A DNA stretch of 64,000 nucleotides. Origin: Vibrio azureus (GTDB lineage: Bacteria; Pseudomonadota; Gammaproteobacteria; Enterobacterales; Vibrionaceae). The notes under the pieces are model-generated. The model made no database searches, was not told the origin of the DNA, and saw nothing but the letters and a program-made list of their open reading frames with translations. Positions 13,576 through 23,443 of the stretch are shown piece by piece. Position 1 is the first letter of the stretch. Each line of letters opens with the position of its first letter. The stretch covers positions 44,597 to 108,596 of the forward strand of contig NZ_CP018619.1 of the NCBI RefSeq assembly GCF_002849855.1, in the 5' to 3' direction. Both the position numbers and the translations under genes were made by a program.

Positions 13576-14844
13576 CTAATTTTTTTGGAAGTATGGCATC
13601 TGATTGATCAATAGAGCACTTTGTTCACCAAAATCATAATATGAGTATTTATCCCTTATATTTTCAACATTCCACTTACTCAAGTCTTGGCTAAAACTGA
13701 CAGCTCCAGCGAACATCGCACCCATATCATCAACATTTGAAGTATTCCACATACCTATATCTTGATTAAACCTTGAGGAACCGGCAAACATTGTATGCAT
13801 ATTTTTAACTTGTGATGTGTCCCATTGAGAAATATCTTGATCAAAGCTTATAGCATCAGCAAACATAGCTCTCATATTATTTACATTTCCAGTATTCCAT
13901 TCGCTAATATCCTGATCAAATATTGTCGCAAGATGGAACATATATTCCATATTAGCGACTTTTGATGTATCCCAGTTGGACAGGAGACCGTTAAACAATG
14001 ATGCATTATAAAACATATAGCTAAAATCGGTTACGCTGCCTACATCCCAATCACCGAGATTTTGATTAAAAGATTTAGCAGACTGAAACATATGCTCCAT
14101 ACTTTGAACATTAGCTGTATTCCAACTTCCTATATTTTGATTAAATACTATTGCAGCATCAAACATATAGCCCATGTCAGTGACATTTGATGTATCCCAC
14201 TGGCTGATATCTTGGTTAAACCGAGTCGCTTCAGAAAACATAGCTCTCATATCTTTAACATTTGATGTATCCCAACTAGCAATATCAGAATTAAATTGAG
14301 ACCTTTCAAACATCCCACTCATATTTTCTGCACCAGAAGTATCCCAACTTGATAAGTCCCGGTTAAATGAAGAGCCAGTAAACATGTGCTGAAAGTCTTT
14401 TACATTAGCGGTATTCCATTTGCCAAGATCTTGGTTGAATGAATTTGTATGCCAAAACATAAAGCCCATACTTGTGACACTTGCTGTATCCCATTGACTA
14501 ATATCCTGATTAAAGTCAGCTGCCTTTAGGAACATTGCAGACATATTAGTAACGTTAGATGTATCCCAATCGGCGATATCTGCATTAAAATTCTTCTCTG
14601 AAACAAAAAGAAAGCTCATATCTGTAACTTGAGTCGTACAGAGTCGAATTTGACCATTTTTAAGTTGTTCCCTTATATCTTTATCCCGAATAAGTTCATT
14701 GTCCACGACTAAATAGGTGTCAGAACCCTTTATTATTTTGGTACCAACCTGCGTATCTGTACACTTTACTGAAACATTAGATGCTAACGACATATCTGAA
14801 AATATAGTCATTAAAAATGATGAAATTATTACATGCTTATTCAA
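13576..14844 (-). CDS. BspA/DUF285 repeat surface protein
   Basis: 422 aa. An N-terminal hydrophobic segment (VIISSFLMTIFSDMSLAS) is a probable signal peptide. From about residue 70 the protein is built of about twelve units of roughly 25 residues around the pattern FNQDISQWDTSNVTNMxxMF, the DUF285/BspA type (often in secreted or surface proteins of Mycoplasma, Vibrio and ciliate-associated bacteria). The likely start is a TTG; the first ATG lies 11 codons inside and would shorten the signal. Probable role: adhesion or interaction at the cell surface (inference). AT-rich compared with the backbone, suggesting separate acquisition. Confidence 0.85.
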   Translation of the reverse strand: MNKHVIISSFLMTIFSDMSLASNVSVKCTDTQVGTKIIKGSDTYLVVDNELIRDKDIREQLKNGQIRLCTTQVTDMSFLFVSEKNFNADIADWDTSNVTNMSAMFLKAADFNQDISQWDTASVTSMGFMFWHTNSFNQDLGKWNTANVKDFQHMFTGSSFNRDLSSWDTSGAENMSGMFERSQFNSDIASWDTSNVKDMRAMFSEATRFNQDISQWDTSNVTDMGYMFDAAIVFNQNIGSWNTANVQSMEHMFQSAKSFNQNLGDWDVGSVTDFSYMFYNASLFNGLLSNWDTSKVANMEYMFHLATIFDQDISEWNTGNVNNMRAMFADAISFDQDISQWDTSQVKNMHTMFAGSSRFNQDIGMWNTSNVDDMGAMFAGAVSFSQDLSKWNVENIRDKYSYYDFGEQSALLINQMPYFQKN

Positions 14845-15194
14845 ATTTTACTCGCTTTATAAGGTTTTTATTCAGGTGTAAGAGAGCTTTAAATTGTAAT
14901 TGTATAATTTATACAGAGTCAATGAATATGTTTTCATTTGAATTTTCATCTAATAAAAAAAGAGAACGACATATACCTTAAGGTTTTATCATGACATTTA
15001 AAGTGATTATCACTTATAAGTATGTTACTGTTAGCTGTGTTAATTAAAGGTGTCAATCTTTAATAATTTAATTCCATCAATTTGAAATAACATTACTATC
15101 ACTATCTTTAAATCCAATTAACTTTAAATAAAATTTCATTTATTTGACCTTTTTAATTTCTAAAATATTATTCTACATAACACTAGAGAGTAAA
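14845..15194. promoter_or_regulatory. AT-rich divergent promoter region
   Basis: Separates the BspA-type gene from the fimbrial gene. No gene seen. A 15-base palindrome AAGTGATTATCACTT at 15001-15015 is a possible operator for either gene. Confidence 0.35.
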
Positions 15195-16232
15195 ATGAAA
15201 AAAATATTATTTCTTTTTTATATGTTGTCATTTGGTGTCACCTGGAGTTCAACTGTCTGGGCACTGGCCTGCTATGATGAACAGAGTGGTGGCAGATTTG
15301 GTAGCGAAAATGGCCATGGTGGTATTACAGTATTTCAGATAGACCCTTCTGCCTCAGTTCCAAATGGTGCCTCTGATGGTCAGGTTGTATGGCGAGGGCC
15401 TTCTAAAACGGTGACCATTAGTTGTTACAAAGATGCGAATAATTACCCTGGTTTAATGAACCATAGGGAACAAGTTCATTTTTGGCCCGGTATGACAGGC
15501 AATCCAAGCATCACCCATATACCCGGTATAAAAGTTGGGTTTCGATTCAAAGGCAGGGATTATTATGGTGAAAAAGTACCTATTCCTGGTTTTGAAGTAG
15601 AGGGGTGTAGCCATTCTGTTAGCTATGACTACTGTGAGAAAAGCACTATAAAGACGAAAACGTTCACTTATCAACCGATCATCGTAACGGGCCCTGGAGA
15701 CTTCTCTGGGTACAGATCCTCAATCAATATTTTTCAAGTGGATGGCGAGTTTGGATACAATGGGAGATTTAGAAACTATAGAACAATCATCGATAGTTTT
15801 AATAATATAAAACCCACTGAGTGCTTGGTAGAGTTAGATGTCCAAGGTGACAATGTTGATTTTGGTACAATTAGTGCCGGTGTAAGCTTTAGCGAAGTTT
15901 CTAAGCCATTAACCATTCAAGTTAAAAATATAACATATAGTTCTGAATGCCCATCAGTTAAATTACGTGGTTACTTTAAAACTAATACTGTAAATAATAA
16001 TAGATATATAACAGTTGTTGATGAAGAAAACAAAGAAATAAAATCACTTGGAATTGAATTATACACATCAGACGGTAGCCAAATAAAAATTAACGAACCT
16101 ATTGGTGATGGATTTACCATTAAAAAGATGGGATATGATAGGTACTTTGCCAGATTGGTCTCCGTGGGAGCAGGAGAAATTAAAAAAGGGAAATTTAGTG
16201 GTGTTGCTGTTTATACCGTTTCTTATTTGTAA
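15195..16232 (+). CDS. Orphan fimbrial (chaperone-usher) protein or tip adhesin
   Basis: 345 aa from the ATG at 15195, preceded by AGAGAG. Signal peptide MKKILFLFYMLSFGVTWSSTVWA. The C-terminal part has a type 1 fimbrial subunit pattern: ECLVELDVQGDNVDFGTISAG, paired cysteines, and a C-terminal strand VAVYTVSYL with the penultimate aromatic recognised by periplasmic chaperones. The N-terminal ~200 residues with several Cys pairs may be an adhesin domain. No chaperone or usher is present in the window, so assembly would need genes elsewhere. Confidence 0.75.
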   Translation: MKKILFLFYMLSFGVTWSSTVWALACYDEQSGGRFGSENGHGGITVFQIDPSASVPNGASDGQVVWRGPSKTVTISCYKDANNYPGLMNHREQVHFWPGMTGNPSITHIPGIKVGFRFKGRDYYGEKVPIPGFEVEGCSHSVSYDYCEKSTIKTKTFTYQPIIVTGPGDFSGYRSSINIFQVDGEFGYNGRFRNYRTIIDSFNNIKPTECLVELDVQGDNVDFGTISAGVSFSEVSKPLTIQVKNITYSSECPSVKLRGYFKTNTVNNNRYITVVDEENKEIKSLGIELYTSDGSQIKINEPIGDGFTIKKMGYDRYFARLVSVGAGEIKKGKFSGVAVYTVSYL

Positions 16233-16299
16233 ATAGTTGGTAGAAAGACCCATGCACCGTCAGACTTTAGCTATGATTCATCACTAAGTTGTGTTGTGG

Positions 16300-16946
16300 G
16301 GCTTTGTTGACGCGCTCATTAAATCATCAATTTTGATTTGAGCGTGTCTTCTTTTATCCTTGCCATCTATCTCCGTATCTAGCTCAGTAACCATGCCTTA
16401 CAAATACAACGGTTCCAGACGTCATCACTTCAAAAAGCCTACCTATCGGCAAACCAATTATGCCGAATACAACCAAAGTCTACGTGATCGTGGGCGCATT
16501 GAGATCTGGTTATCTGACGACATCATAGAGAACTGGCAAACTAAGCAACGCGCTTACGATGGCACTGATTCATCCCCAAAATATCCAGACAGCACACTTA
16601 TGGCATGCCATTATTTGAGACTCGTGTTCAAACAACCTCTCCGCCAGACTCAAGGCTTTATCGATAGTCTTCTAAAGGAAATTGGCCATACGAATCTCTC
16701 CTGTTCTGACTTTTCGTGTCTATCAAAGCGTCTCTCTAAGGAGGAATGTGTCAGAGAATACGATGCAACGTTACAAAGCAATCATCGGGCCCAAATTACA
16801 CAGTAGAGACTTTAACAATCAACAACAGGAAATGATGCTGGCGGCATCAGTATTAAATCGATTTACGCAGCTTGGTATGCCCGAGAGCTACCGAGTTACC
16901 TAGTTATATCAAAAGACAGGATGGGTTGAGTACGGAAACAAAGCCC
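16300..16946 (+). mobile_element. Truncated IS5-family element
   Basis: Terminal inverted repeats GGGCTTTGTT (from about 16299) and AACAAAGCCC (to 16946). Inside are the N-terminal part of an IS5/IS903-type transposase (from MPYKYNGSRRHHFKKPTYRQTNYAE at 16393) and, in another frame from about 16763, its C-terminus (AIIGPKLHSRDFNNQQQE...LNRFTQLGMPESY). The middle, with the DDE residues, is deleted. Not mobile by itself. Confidence 0.8.
16360..16903 (+). pseudogene. IS5-family transposase, internally deleted
   Basis: The N-terminal piece (16360-about 16740) corresponds to the first ~110 residues of an IS5/IS903-type transposase; compare YNEYNxSLRDRGRIEIW here with the intact copy at 22301, YNKALINRGSLTFW. 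The C-terminal piece (about 16763-16903) lies in a different frame. The catalytic centre is missing. Confidence 0.8.
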
Positions 16947-17144
16947 GACAAGCACGTCCTTGCCCCATTGTCATTCTTTTGCTCATGAAATCGCTTACTC
17001 CTCTAGCTTCAAATTTCTCCCCATTAAAGTTCATGTGAAAGGCATGCGACTCACTTCGTAATTGCTAATTAAAAGAATTAATTGTCTGAGGGCATGCTGA
17101 AAATGATTTTGAGTCACTTCGGGACAAAAAAGTAACGCTTTTGT

Positions 17145-20100
17145 CTACGTTACGGGCTGCTTGTTTGTGTTGCAGCTTCTGCTATTTAAGAAGTCGAGTT
17201 GAGTTTTGCTCTCCTTCTCTAACTCACCGACATAGATTAATGATGTCTCGATATTGGCGTACTTTCCGCTTCTGCTTGCACTAAACCAGTTGAATGACCC
17301 CACCGCCATATACCGATCATCAGCAAAAATGCTTTTACTATGGACACCACTTATCACATTGATAACGATACCAAGCTGTTCCAAGACCGCGCAGCAATGT
17401 CGAAACGCTTGTATTTTATTGGTATCCGGGTGGTTTGCGACCGTGGTATTGAAATGTCTGTCGGTGTGTATGGTAATCCGGACACCTTTGTGCAGTGCTG
17501 TTTTTAGTAGTTCTAACTGCCCTGTTGATTGCAGTTTGTCTAATCGCAACCAAGGTGAGACGATATCTATTTTTCGTTTTACTTCCCTTAGTAGTTTTGA
17601 TAGGAACGCATCGTGTTCTTCGGCATTGGTTAGCAGTTTCGGATGGCCGCATATTTGTAATAAATCGGGGCGTTGACCAACACTAAACTTCAGCTCATTT
17701 CGCTCGTCAGAAAAGAGATACTTGGCGAGAAATCCTCGTGGAGAAGATGATGGCGCAGCTTCAATGATATCCAAATCACCAAACACCAAGAATGCATCTT
17801 TGGCTCGAGAAACAGCGACATTGAGCATTGACGGATCCATATCGATAAACCCGCCATCGTTGTGTCTGGTATACACTTGGGAAAAAATAATGATTTTGCG
17901 TTCAGCTCCTTGAAGAGAGTGAACAGTGCCAACGGTTAGTTGGTCATCCCCCTTGCCAGCTTTGATATTGAACTCACTACACGCTGTCTTGATCTGGTTC
18001 ACTTGGGCTGAAAATGGAGTAATTATACCCACACACTTGACCAGTGGCTCGCCGTAGTAATTCTCTATGTCAACTATATTGGCATGTAACCATGCAGCGA
18101 TAGTTTCTGCTTCTAACTTATTGCGTCGGCTACCACTAAATGATTCCGCAATACCGTCGACGTGCAAATGACTGAAAGGAGAGTAGAGGCTATCTTCGGT
18201 CGCTTGTCCTCGCTTGGGGATCAGGATACCTTGATAGCAAAGGTCATTGCAGTATGAGATTAATTCATCGTAGCAGCGTCTATGTTCTTGCAAAAACATT
18301 CCGGGCTCAACTTCTGGCATACAATGAAAGCGGCTTGCTTGTTGCGCTACATGCATCACACTGCCAGTCACTGCACTTCGGCCTTGCTCTTGAATGACGG
18401 TGTATTCATCATCAGAGCAGATAACTTTATGCTGTTTTAAATTACCTCGGTCAATTGATGAGCACACATTTCTAATCGGCGGGATTTGGTAAATATCACC
18501 GATCACCAACGCTTTTTTCGCTAGTGAGAACGATGCTGCGGCAACTTCTGGAGCTACTTGGCCTGCTTCATCAACGATCAAAAGGTCAATTTCATTAAGC
18601 AGATAGTCAGTTTCAAATTCATTATTCCCAACGTGAGTCTTGTAAGTCATATGAGAAGGCAGAGAATGGAACGTTGATACAATGCAAGGAGTGAGCATCA
18701 TTCGACGTTGCCAGCGAGGGCGAACTGTTTTCAAACCTGTTTTCCGGGCTTGCTTGTTCAGCTCATGACCCAAATTTCGGCAACTGAGTAGCCAGCATGC
18801 TTCCCAGTAATGGACAGCTAAGCGGAACATGCGAAAACGGAGCGTGATATCTAAAACCGAATCGATGTCGGTCAATTGTGGAATAGTTTGTTCTGGAGAG
18901 TCTTCAGTAAAGTTATTGATAGAATTAAGCCAATTCAGTTGTGATTGTTCAAACTCTTGATACTTCTTTAACCAAGATTGATACCGATTTCTTTGTTCGT
19001 TAAAATCTTCTTTTTTACTAGAAAATATTTGTTTGAGCAGGCTCTCAAATTGGTCTGATGACAGGTTTTCAATTTGCTCTTCATCGTGCTCAATAAGGTT
19101 AAACATGAAACTCCTACGTTGGAACTCAAGTTTATTCTTGATTGGAGGTAACCACTTAAACAGTGTTAGCCATGGAGATTCATTGCCGAGGTAGTTTCGC
19201 CACGCAATTAACTGTTCTTTAGCGATATCTTTCAATGCTTGCGCATTAGAAACAGCTTGTTGTTGATCTGCCAATGTTTGTTGGGGATTGTGCCCCAGCC
19301 GAGAATGGATGTCAGTCAGTTGGCGGTTGTAGTTATGCCAATTGTATTGGATGCAATCTAACTGGTTTTGATGTTGGCGCAATTCAGCAAGGAGATACGC
19401 TTTAACTTGCGTTACATCAGCAAAATTCTGTTGTGGAAACGCCTGTTTTGCTCTATCCAAATAATGCGCTTGGGCTTGATCGACAAAATCCAACTGCTCG
19501 ACTTTTTCATAGAAATGCTTAGTTTGGTAACTTTTGGCAGCTTCCATTTCTCCATACGCTGATGGCAGATAGCCACCATAGCTAAAAATGTCAGGTAACC
19601 ATCGACCCGATAGTTCGTCGTCGCCTTCATCGAAGTCTTTACCAAAGGCATCAATGATGTTGGTTACTGCTTGATTATTAGTCGATGCCGCAATGATTAG
19701 CGGCGGCTGACTCTCTTTTAGCGCAGATTCGATCCAAAGTGATGCGACTACAGATAGAACAAACGTTGTTTTACCTGTGCCAGGAGGACCATTTACCGCA
19801 AGAATATCGCCTTCTTGCATAGCTAAGGTATGGGCCAAAGCATCGCATTGTGCTTTAGCTAGCGGGAATTGACTATTTGAGTGGCCAAAACGCGAATTCA
19901 CCGTATGAGATACATCAATACATTCATCGTGATTGATTACTGTTTTTACCGCGTAGCTATCAAGCAGAGGCAAGGATATGCGTGAATTGCTAAGGTTATC
20001 GTACAATTTTAAAATATGCTTTGAAGCACCCGAGCACTCGTTGGTTTTGTTGACCAAGCCACGACTTTCAATGTCTTCGTAGAACTGCTCGATTCGATTT

Positions 20101-20663
20101 CTATCGCAGTAATTGGCAAATAATTGTTTAGTGAGTCCATAGTAGTTGTGCCAATCTTTTTGATGGTTTTTATACTCTTCTTCTTGTTCGAATTTGGCTG
20201 GAATACTTTCATTAGACAGCGCTGGAATTTCATTTGTTGTCAGGAATTCATCGATCTTATAAACGTCAGCGATAGTAAAAGTGTCGTCTCCTTGAGGTGC
20301 AAGCAAATCACGAGGTATTAATGGCGCTGTGTGAGGAAATAATAGTCCTTCACGATTGACCCATAAAGAGCAGACAATCGGTGTCAGTACAACAGGCATA
20401 TTACCACTGTAATCTTTGCCATGAACTTTACGAAGATAATAGGTGATCGGTCGATGATGAATTTGTACGGCGGTTAGGGTATCTGGTTCATTGCGAAACA
20501 GATCTTCTAGCAATGTAGAATCAGGTTTAAGCTTACCTTCTTTGAACTCGTCAGTTGTCGCTCGTACATAATTCTTCAGATCTTGTTTTCTTAATGCACC
20601 TTTCGCGCTGTCGGCATCGGCAAGAGAATTACGCCAATAGTGAATCCAGCCCTGATTATTCAT
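17145..20663 (-). CDS. SF1 helicase fused to PLD nuclease (Mokosh type II-like)
   Basis: 1172 aa. Walker A GPPGTGKTT at about residue 292; Walker B VDEAGQ near 694; SF1 motifs VIGDIYQIPPI, GIITPFSAQV, GTVHSLQGAE and NVAVSRAKD near 720-955 (Upf1/COG1112 type). A C-terminal phospholipase D-like nuclease follows, with HSKSIFADDRYMAVGSFNW near 1111, carrying the HxK and GSxN signature once. An RNA/DNA helicase joined to a PLD domain in one protein matches the architecture of Mokosh type II (MkoC), an anti-phage protein; that identification is by domain order and size. Good ribosome site (AAGGA). Long coiled segment at about 420-650. Located among IS relics in a defence-like region. Confidence 0.8.
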   Translation of the reverse strand: MNNQGWIHYWRNSLADADSAKGALRKQDLKNYVRATTDEFKEGKLKPDSTLLEDLFRNEPDTLTAVQIHHRPITYYLRKVHGKDYSGNMPVVLTPIVCSLWVNREGLLFPHTAPLIPRDLLAPQGDDTFTIADVYKIDEFLTTNEIPALSNESIPAKFEQEEEYKNHQKDWHNYYGLTKQLFANYCDRNRIEQFYEDIESRGLVNKTNECSGASKHILKLYDNLSNSRISLPLLDSYAVKTVINHDECIDVSHTVNSRFGHSNSQFPLAKAQCDALAHTLAMQEGDILAVNGPPGTGKTTFVLSVVASLWIESALKESQPPLIIAASTNNQAVTNIIDAFGKDFDEGDDELSGRWLPDIFSYGGYLPSAYGEMEAAKSYQTKHFYEKVEQLDFVDQAQAHYLDRAKQAFPQQNFADVTQVKAYLLAELRQHQNQLDCIQYNWHNYNRQLTDIHSRLGHNPQQTLADQQQAVSNAQALKDIAKEQLIAWRNYLGNESPWLTLFKWLPPIKNKLEFQRRSFMFNLIEHDEEQIENLSSDQFESLLKQIFSSKKEDFNEQRNRYQSWLKKYQEFEQSQLNWLNSINNFTEDSPEQTIPQLTDIDSVLDITLRFRMFRLAVHYWEACWLLSCRNLGHELNKQARKTGLKTVRPRWQRRMMLTPCIVSTFHSLPSHMTYKTHVGNNEFETDYLLNEIDLLIVDEAGQVAPEVAAASFSLAKKALVIGDIYQIPPIRNVCSSIDRGNLKQHKVICSDDEYTVIQEQGRSAVTGSVMHVAQQASRFHCMPEVEPGMFLQEHRRCYDELISYCNDLCYQGILIPKRGQATEDSLYSPFSHLHVDGIAESFSGSRRNKLEAETIAAWLHANIVDIENYYGEPLVKCVGIITPFSAQVNQIKTACSEFNIKAGKGDDQLTVGTVHSLQGAERKIIIFSQVYTRHNDGGFIDMDPSMLNVAVSRAKDAFLVFGDLDIIEAAPSSSPRGFLAKYLFSDERNELKFSVGQRPDLLQICGHPKLLTNAEEHDAFLSKLLREVKRKIDIVSPWLRLDKLQSTGQLELLKTALHKGVRITIHTDRHFNTTVANHPDTNKIQAFRHCCAVLEQLGIVINVISGVHSKSIFADDRYMAVGSFNWFSASRSGKYANIETSLIYVGELEKESKTQLDFLNSRSCNTNKQPVT

Positions 20664-21058
20664 ACCCAGTCCTTGAAATTTTTACGTTAAGCGTGTGATT
20701 TTAATCGAATATTCTATTTCCAGTGGAGTGTTTTTTGTTAGAACTTTGAGCAATTTCTTACTCGGCAACCTTTGATCCATGCGGATGATGACTATTTGAG
20801 CAGTCGAATAATTGAGGCAGGGTTATTAAAGTCTACTTTCCTAATGTCATATGATTTCAATGATTAATCTGTGAATATTTTGCTACTGGTGACTTATGGA
20901 TGGGTAAACAACTTTTAATCTGTATTAGTGGCTTCTGAAACGTATCGCAAACATCTTGTTTGTTGATCAAGTCAAATCCAGAACGTTGCTGCGTGAGGTA
21001 CACGCTTGTCTATTCTAAACAACTAAATCAGATAACTTTCGCATTTACATTCATTAAA
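20664..21058. other. Non-coding stretch upstream of the Mokosh-like gene
   Basis: Contains the likely promoter of the minus-strand helicase gene near its left end. No gene, repeat or strong hairpin was seen in the rest. Confidence 0.4.
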
Positions 21059-21387
21059 CAGTGGCACTTCCAAGCACTCTAATCAAAGAGACGCCAGAAT
21101 GTATCGTGTTGCAACCGGGCAAATGGTGTATGGAAGCGCAAGGTGATTATATCTATCGAATTCGTCAGCAATGAGACCCAAGGAAATACAAAAGCATGAT
21201 TTATTACTATGAATATGAAGATAGTGATGGCAGTTTTGAGCAGTACCGGAAGATGACTTTATTTATCCCTCAGGTACTTGCTTAAAACTTTGAAAGCATG
21301 GATCTGGATGCCTTATTTCCTCGTATTACGATTGAAGCGGATCATGAAGAATCATACAAACGTCAGCTCACAAAGCTTAAAGATTGA
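21059..21387 (+). pseudogene. Broken paralogue of the propeller-like gene at 31261
   Basis: Matches the last third of the 406-aa gene at 31261-32481 (for example IVLQPGKWCMEAQGDYIYRIRQQ, then ESYKRQLTKLKD-stop) but with in-frame stops (TGA after RQQ; TAA in place of an Ala codon) and no 5' part. Homology continues about 85 bases past the stop in both copies. Clearly related but diverged, so it is an old duplicate or a remnant of a sister cassette. Confidence 0.85.
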
Positions 21388-21540
21388 AGACCTAAGGTTA
21401 GGTAAGTGAGTAAGTAGCATAACCTATGTTACGTTGTAACTTGGGTTGAGATCACTTTGCTCATGGTACTAGCACTTTTCCATACCTGTGTAACCCTCCC
21501 TAGAATTGAGGGGGCAGAAAATAGCCACTTTCCCCAAAGA

Positions 21541-21672
21541 AACTCTTCAATATCTTTGGAATTTACGCATGAGAAGAGGTGCTCAGATAGGCATCTCAGA
21601 CACATCTTCAATTTTTGCAACAAGCCCCAATTAGGCACTTCAGATAGATCTTAAATTTTTGTAGCAAGCCCC
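21541..21672. mobile_element. Two nested IS6-family ends
   Basis: 21541-21628 reads as the 3' end of the IS6-family transposase plus terminal repeat (TTTTTGCAACAAGCCCC). It is followed by a second, degraded end (TTTTTGTAGCAAGCCCC at 21656-21672). Orientation as the copies at 38178 and opposite to 27504. Confidence 0.75.
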
Positions 21673-21680
21673 TTGGATGG

Positions 21681-22184
21681 CTACAACGTTTTTAAAAAAT
21701 CAAGCAATTTACCATCAATTAGCATCCAGTCAGTAATATGAAAATCTTGGTAATTCGTTTCGCGAAACATTGGAGATTTACGACTAAAGTTGGTTAGTAG
21801 AAACCCTTTTTGATTTTCATCCTCTACATGCATTTGACGGTAAAGAGCTAGCTTTTCACCTTCAACATGCCCCTTATAAGAATTAACACCTGAAGGTAAA
21901 CCACCTTGGGCCGCACTTTTCCAGAGCTTATTTTCAATTGTATCTACTAACCATTTAGCAGCAGAAAGTGGTAATTCGATTTGAAAAACTGTATATCCTG
22001 GTATGTTCGGACGACCAAATAATATTGGCCTAACCTTTTGCATAATAAGTGTTTTATTATTTTTGATTATTTTAAACGGTACATCCACATCTTGGTCAAA
22101 CTTTTTTATTCCCAAATAGGGTTCGTCGAAAATTATTGTGTAATCACTTGGTAAACTAAACGGGTTTAATACTGCCATAATCAT
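21681..22184 (-). CDS. Unknown protein, 167 aa
   Basis: Not recognised. Starts MIMAVLNPFSLPSDYTIIFDEPYLG; a second ATG two codons in is possible. Beta-rich sequence without signal peptide, with alternating hydrophobics in VRPILFGRPNIPGYTVFQIELPLSAAKWLVDTIENKLW. Lies between IS6 relics and an intact IS5 element and is AT-rich, so part of an acquired cassette. The IS6 end begins 9 bases after the stop, and may have cut off a downstream partner. Confidence 0.55.
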   Translation of the reverse strand: MIMAVLNPFSLPSDYTIIFDEPYLGIKKFDQDVDVPFKIIKNNKTLIMQKVRPILFGRPNIPGYTVFQIELPLSAAKWLVDTIENKLWKSAAQGGLPSGVNSYKGHVEGEKLALYRQMHVEDENQKGFLLTNFSRKSPMFRETNYQDFHITDWMLIDGKLLDFLKTL

Positions 22185-22246
22185 TGTCTCACGTTATATT
22201 GATGTTGTCGGTAATAAAGTTACCACATCACTGACTTCATTTAATT

Positions 22247-23285
22247 GGCTTTGTTGCGTAATTCGGCCAGAGAACCAAACTGCCTGCAATTTATTGATTC
22301 CTATACAAAATACTGAGTTTCAGGCATACCAAGCCCTGTAAGTTTGTTCAGCGCTTTAATCATGGCGTAAGTTTCACCAACCTGGGCGTTGTAATTTCTT
22401 AGGCTTAATTTCCCATCTAATAACTGTTTCACTCGATACATGGCTGTTTCGGAGAGCGAACGCTTGTGATAACCATACCGCTCTTTCCACTTCTCGTTGG
22501 AGCCGAAGAGCTTCTGGCAACCCACAGCTAAATTGCGAGGGTGCCCTTGCTCCCAGAAGGCTGCACCTTCTCGTGGCGGGATAAGCGGAACCGCTCGCTT
22601 GATCCGTATGGCATCATGGCAACTCCTTGTGTCATAAGCGCCATCACCTGATATCTCAATGATTTTACGACGTGTCTGCTTGAGTAAGTTGGGGAGCACT
22701 TCGGCATCGGTTACGTTAGATAAGCTCAGCTCTGCGGCGACTATTTCGTGGGTGTTTGTATCTACTGCGATGTGCAGCTTACGCCAGACTCTGCGCTTCC
22801 CATCAGTTCCATGCTTCTTGACCTTCCATTCACCTTCGCCATAAACCTTGAGACCAGTGGCATCAATGGCTAGGTGTTGTATCGCACCTCTGGTTTTAGT
22901 TTTAAATGAAACCTCAACATCCATAGAACGACGGCCTATACAGGTGTAGTGGGGGCAAACCAGCGGGATGTTAGCCAGCTTAAACACGGAGTCTAGAAAA
23001 CTTTGCAGCGCTCTCAATGGCATAGAGAAAACGCGTTTCACCATCAAAGCGGTAGTAATGGCTAAGTCGCTGAATCGGCGAGGTCTACCACGCTTGCCTT
23101 GTTTGTTTTGCTTCCACTCGGCTATCGCTTCCTCATCAATCCAAAAGGTCAGAGAGCCGCGGTTGATTAAGGCTTTATTATACTGCTTCCAGTTGGTTGT
23201 TTTGTAACAAGGTTTAGGCATGAGACTACGACGATTGATGGGTGTAGCTTCTAGATTTAGTTCCATTGATTTAAGCAACAAGGCC
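22247..23285 (-). mobile_element. Complete IS5-family element (IS903-like)
   Basis: Terminal repeats GGCTTTGTTGCGTAATTC (left) and its relative, inverted, GGCCTTGTTGCTTAAATC (right), enclose one transposase gene; total 1039 bases. No clear flanking direct repeat could be assigned, so a recombination event after insertion is possible. Confidence 0.88.
22301..23221 (-). CDS. IS5/IS903-type DDE transposase
   Basis: 306 aa from MPKPCYKTTNWKQYNKALINRGS, the usual N-terminus of this family; the upstream TTG/ATG extension to 23281 is optional. DDE residues: Asp in HLAIDATGLKVYG, Asp in EISGDGAYDT, Glu in KRSLSETAMYRVKQLL near the C-terminus. Frame is intact, so the element may be active. Length is normal for the IS903 group. 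Confidence 0.93.
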   Translation of the reverse strand: MPKPCYKTTNWKQYNKALINRGSLTFWIDEEAIAEWKQNKQGKRGRPRRFSDLAITTALMVKRVFSMPLRALQSFLDSVFKLANIPLVCPHYTCIGRRSMDVEVSFKTKTRGAIQHLAIDATGLKVYGEGEWKVKKHGTDGKRRVWRKLHIAVDTNTHEIVAAELSLSNVTDAEVLPNLLKQTRRKIIEISGDGAYDTRSCHDAIRIKRAVPLIPPREGAAFWEQGHPRNLAVGCQKLFGSNEKWKERYGYHKRSLSETAMYRVKQLLDGKLSLRNYNAQVGETYAMIKALNKLTGLGMPETQYFV

Positions 23286-23443
23286 GGTAATTTTTGCTTC
23301 TATATCAATTAGACTAAATTATCTAAAAATCTAGGTTCGAACGTTTTACCAACTAAATATATTCTGTCTATCTTAAAGTACTATCGCACTTTAGTGTATA
23401 TCTTCGCCCTCAGCAGGGCGAAGGTTTACAACGGGTTTGATAA

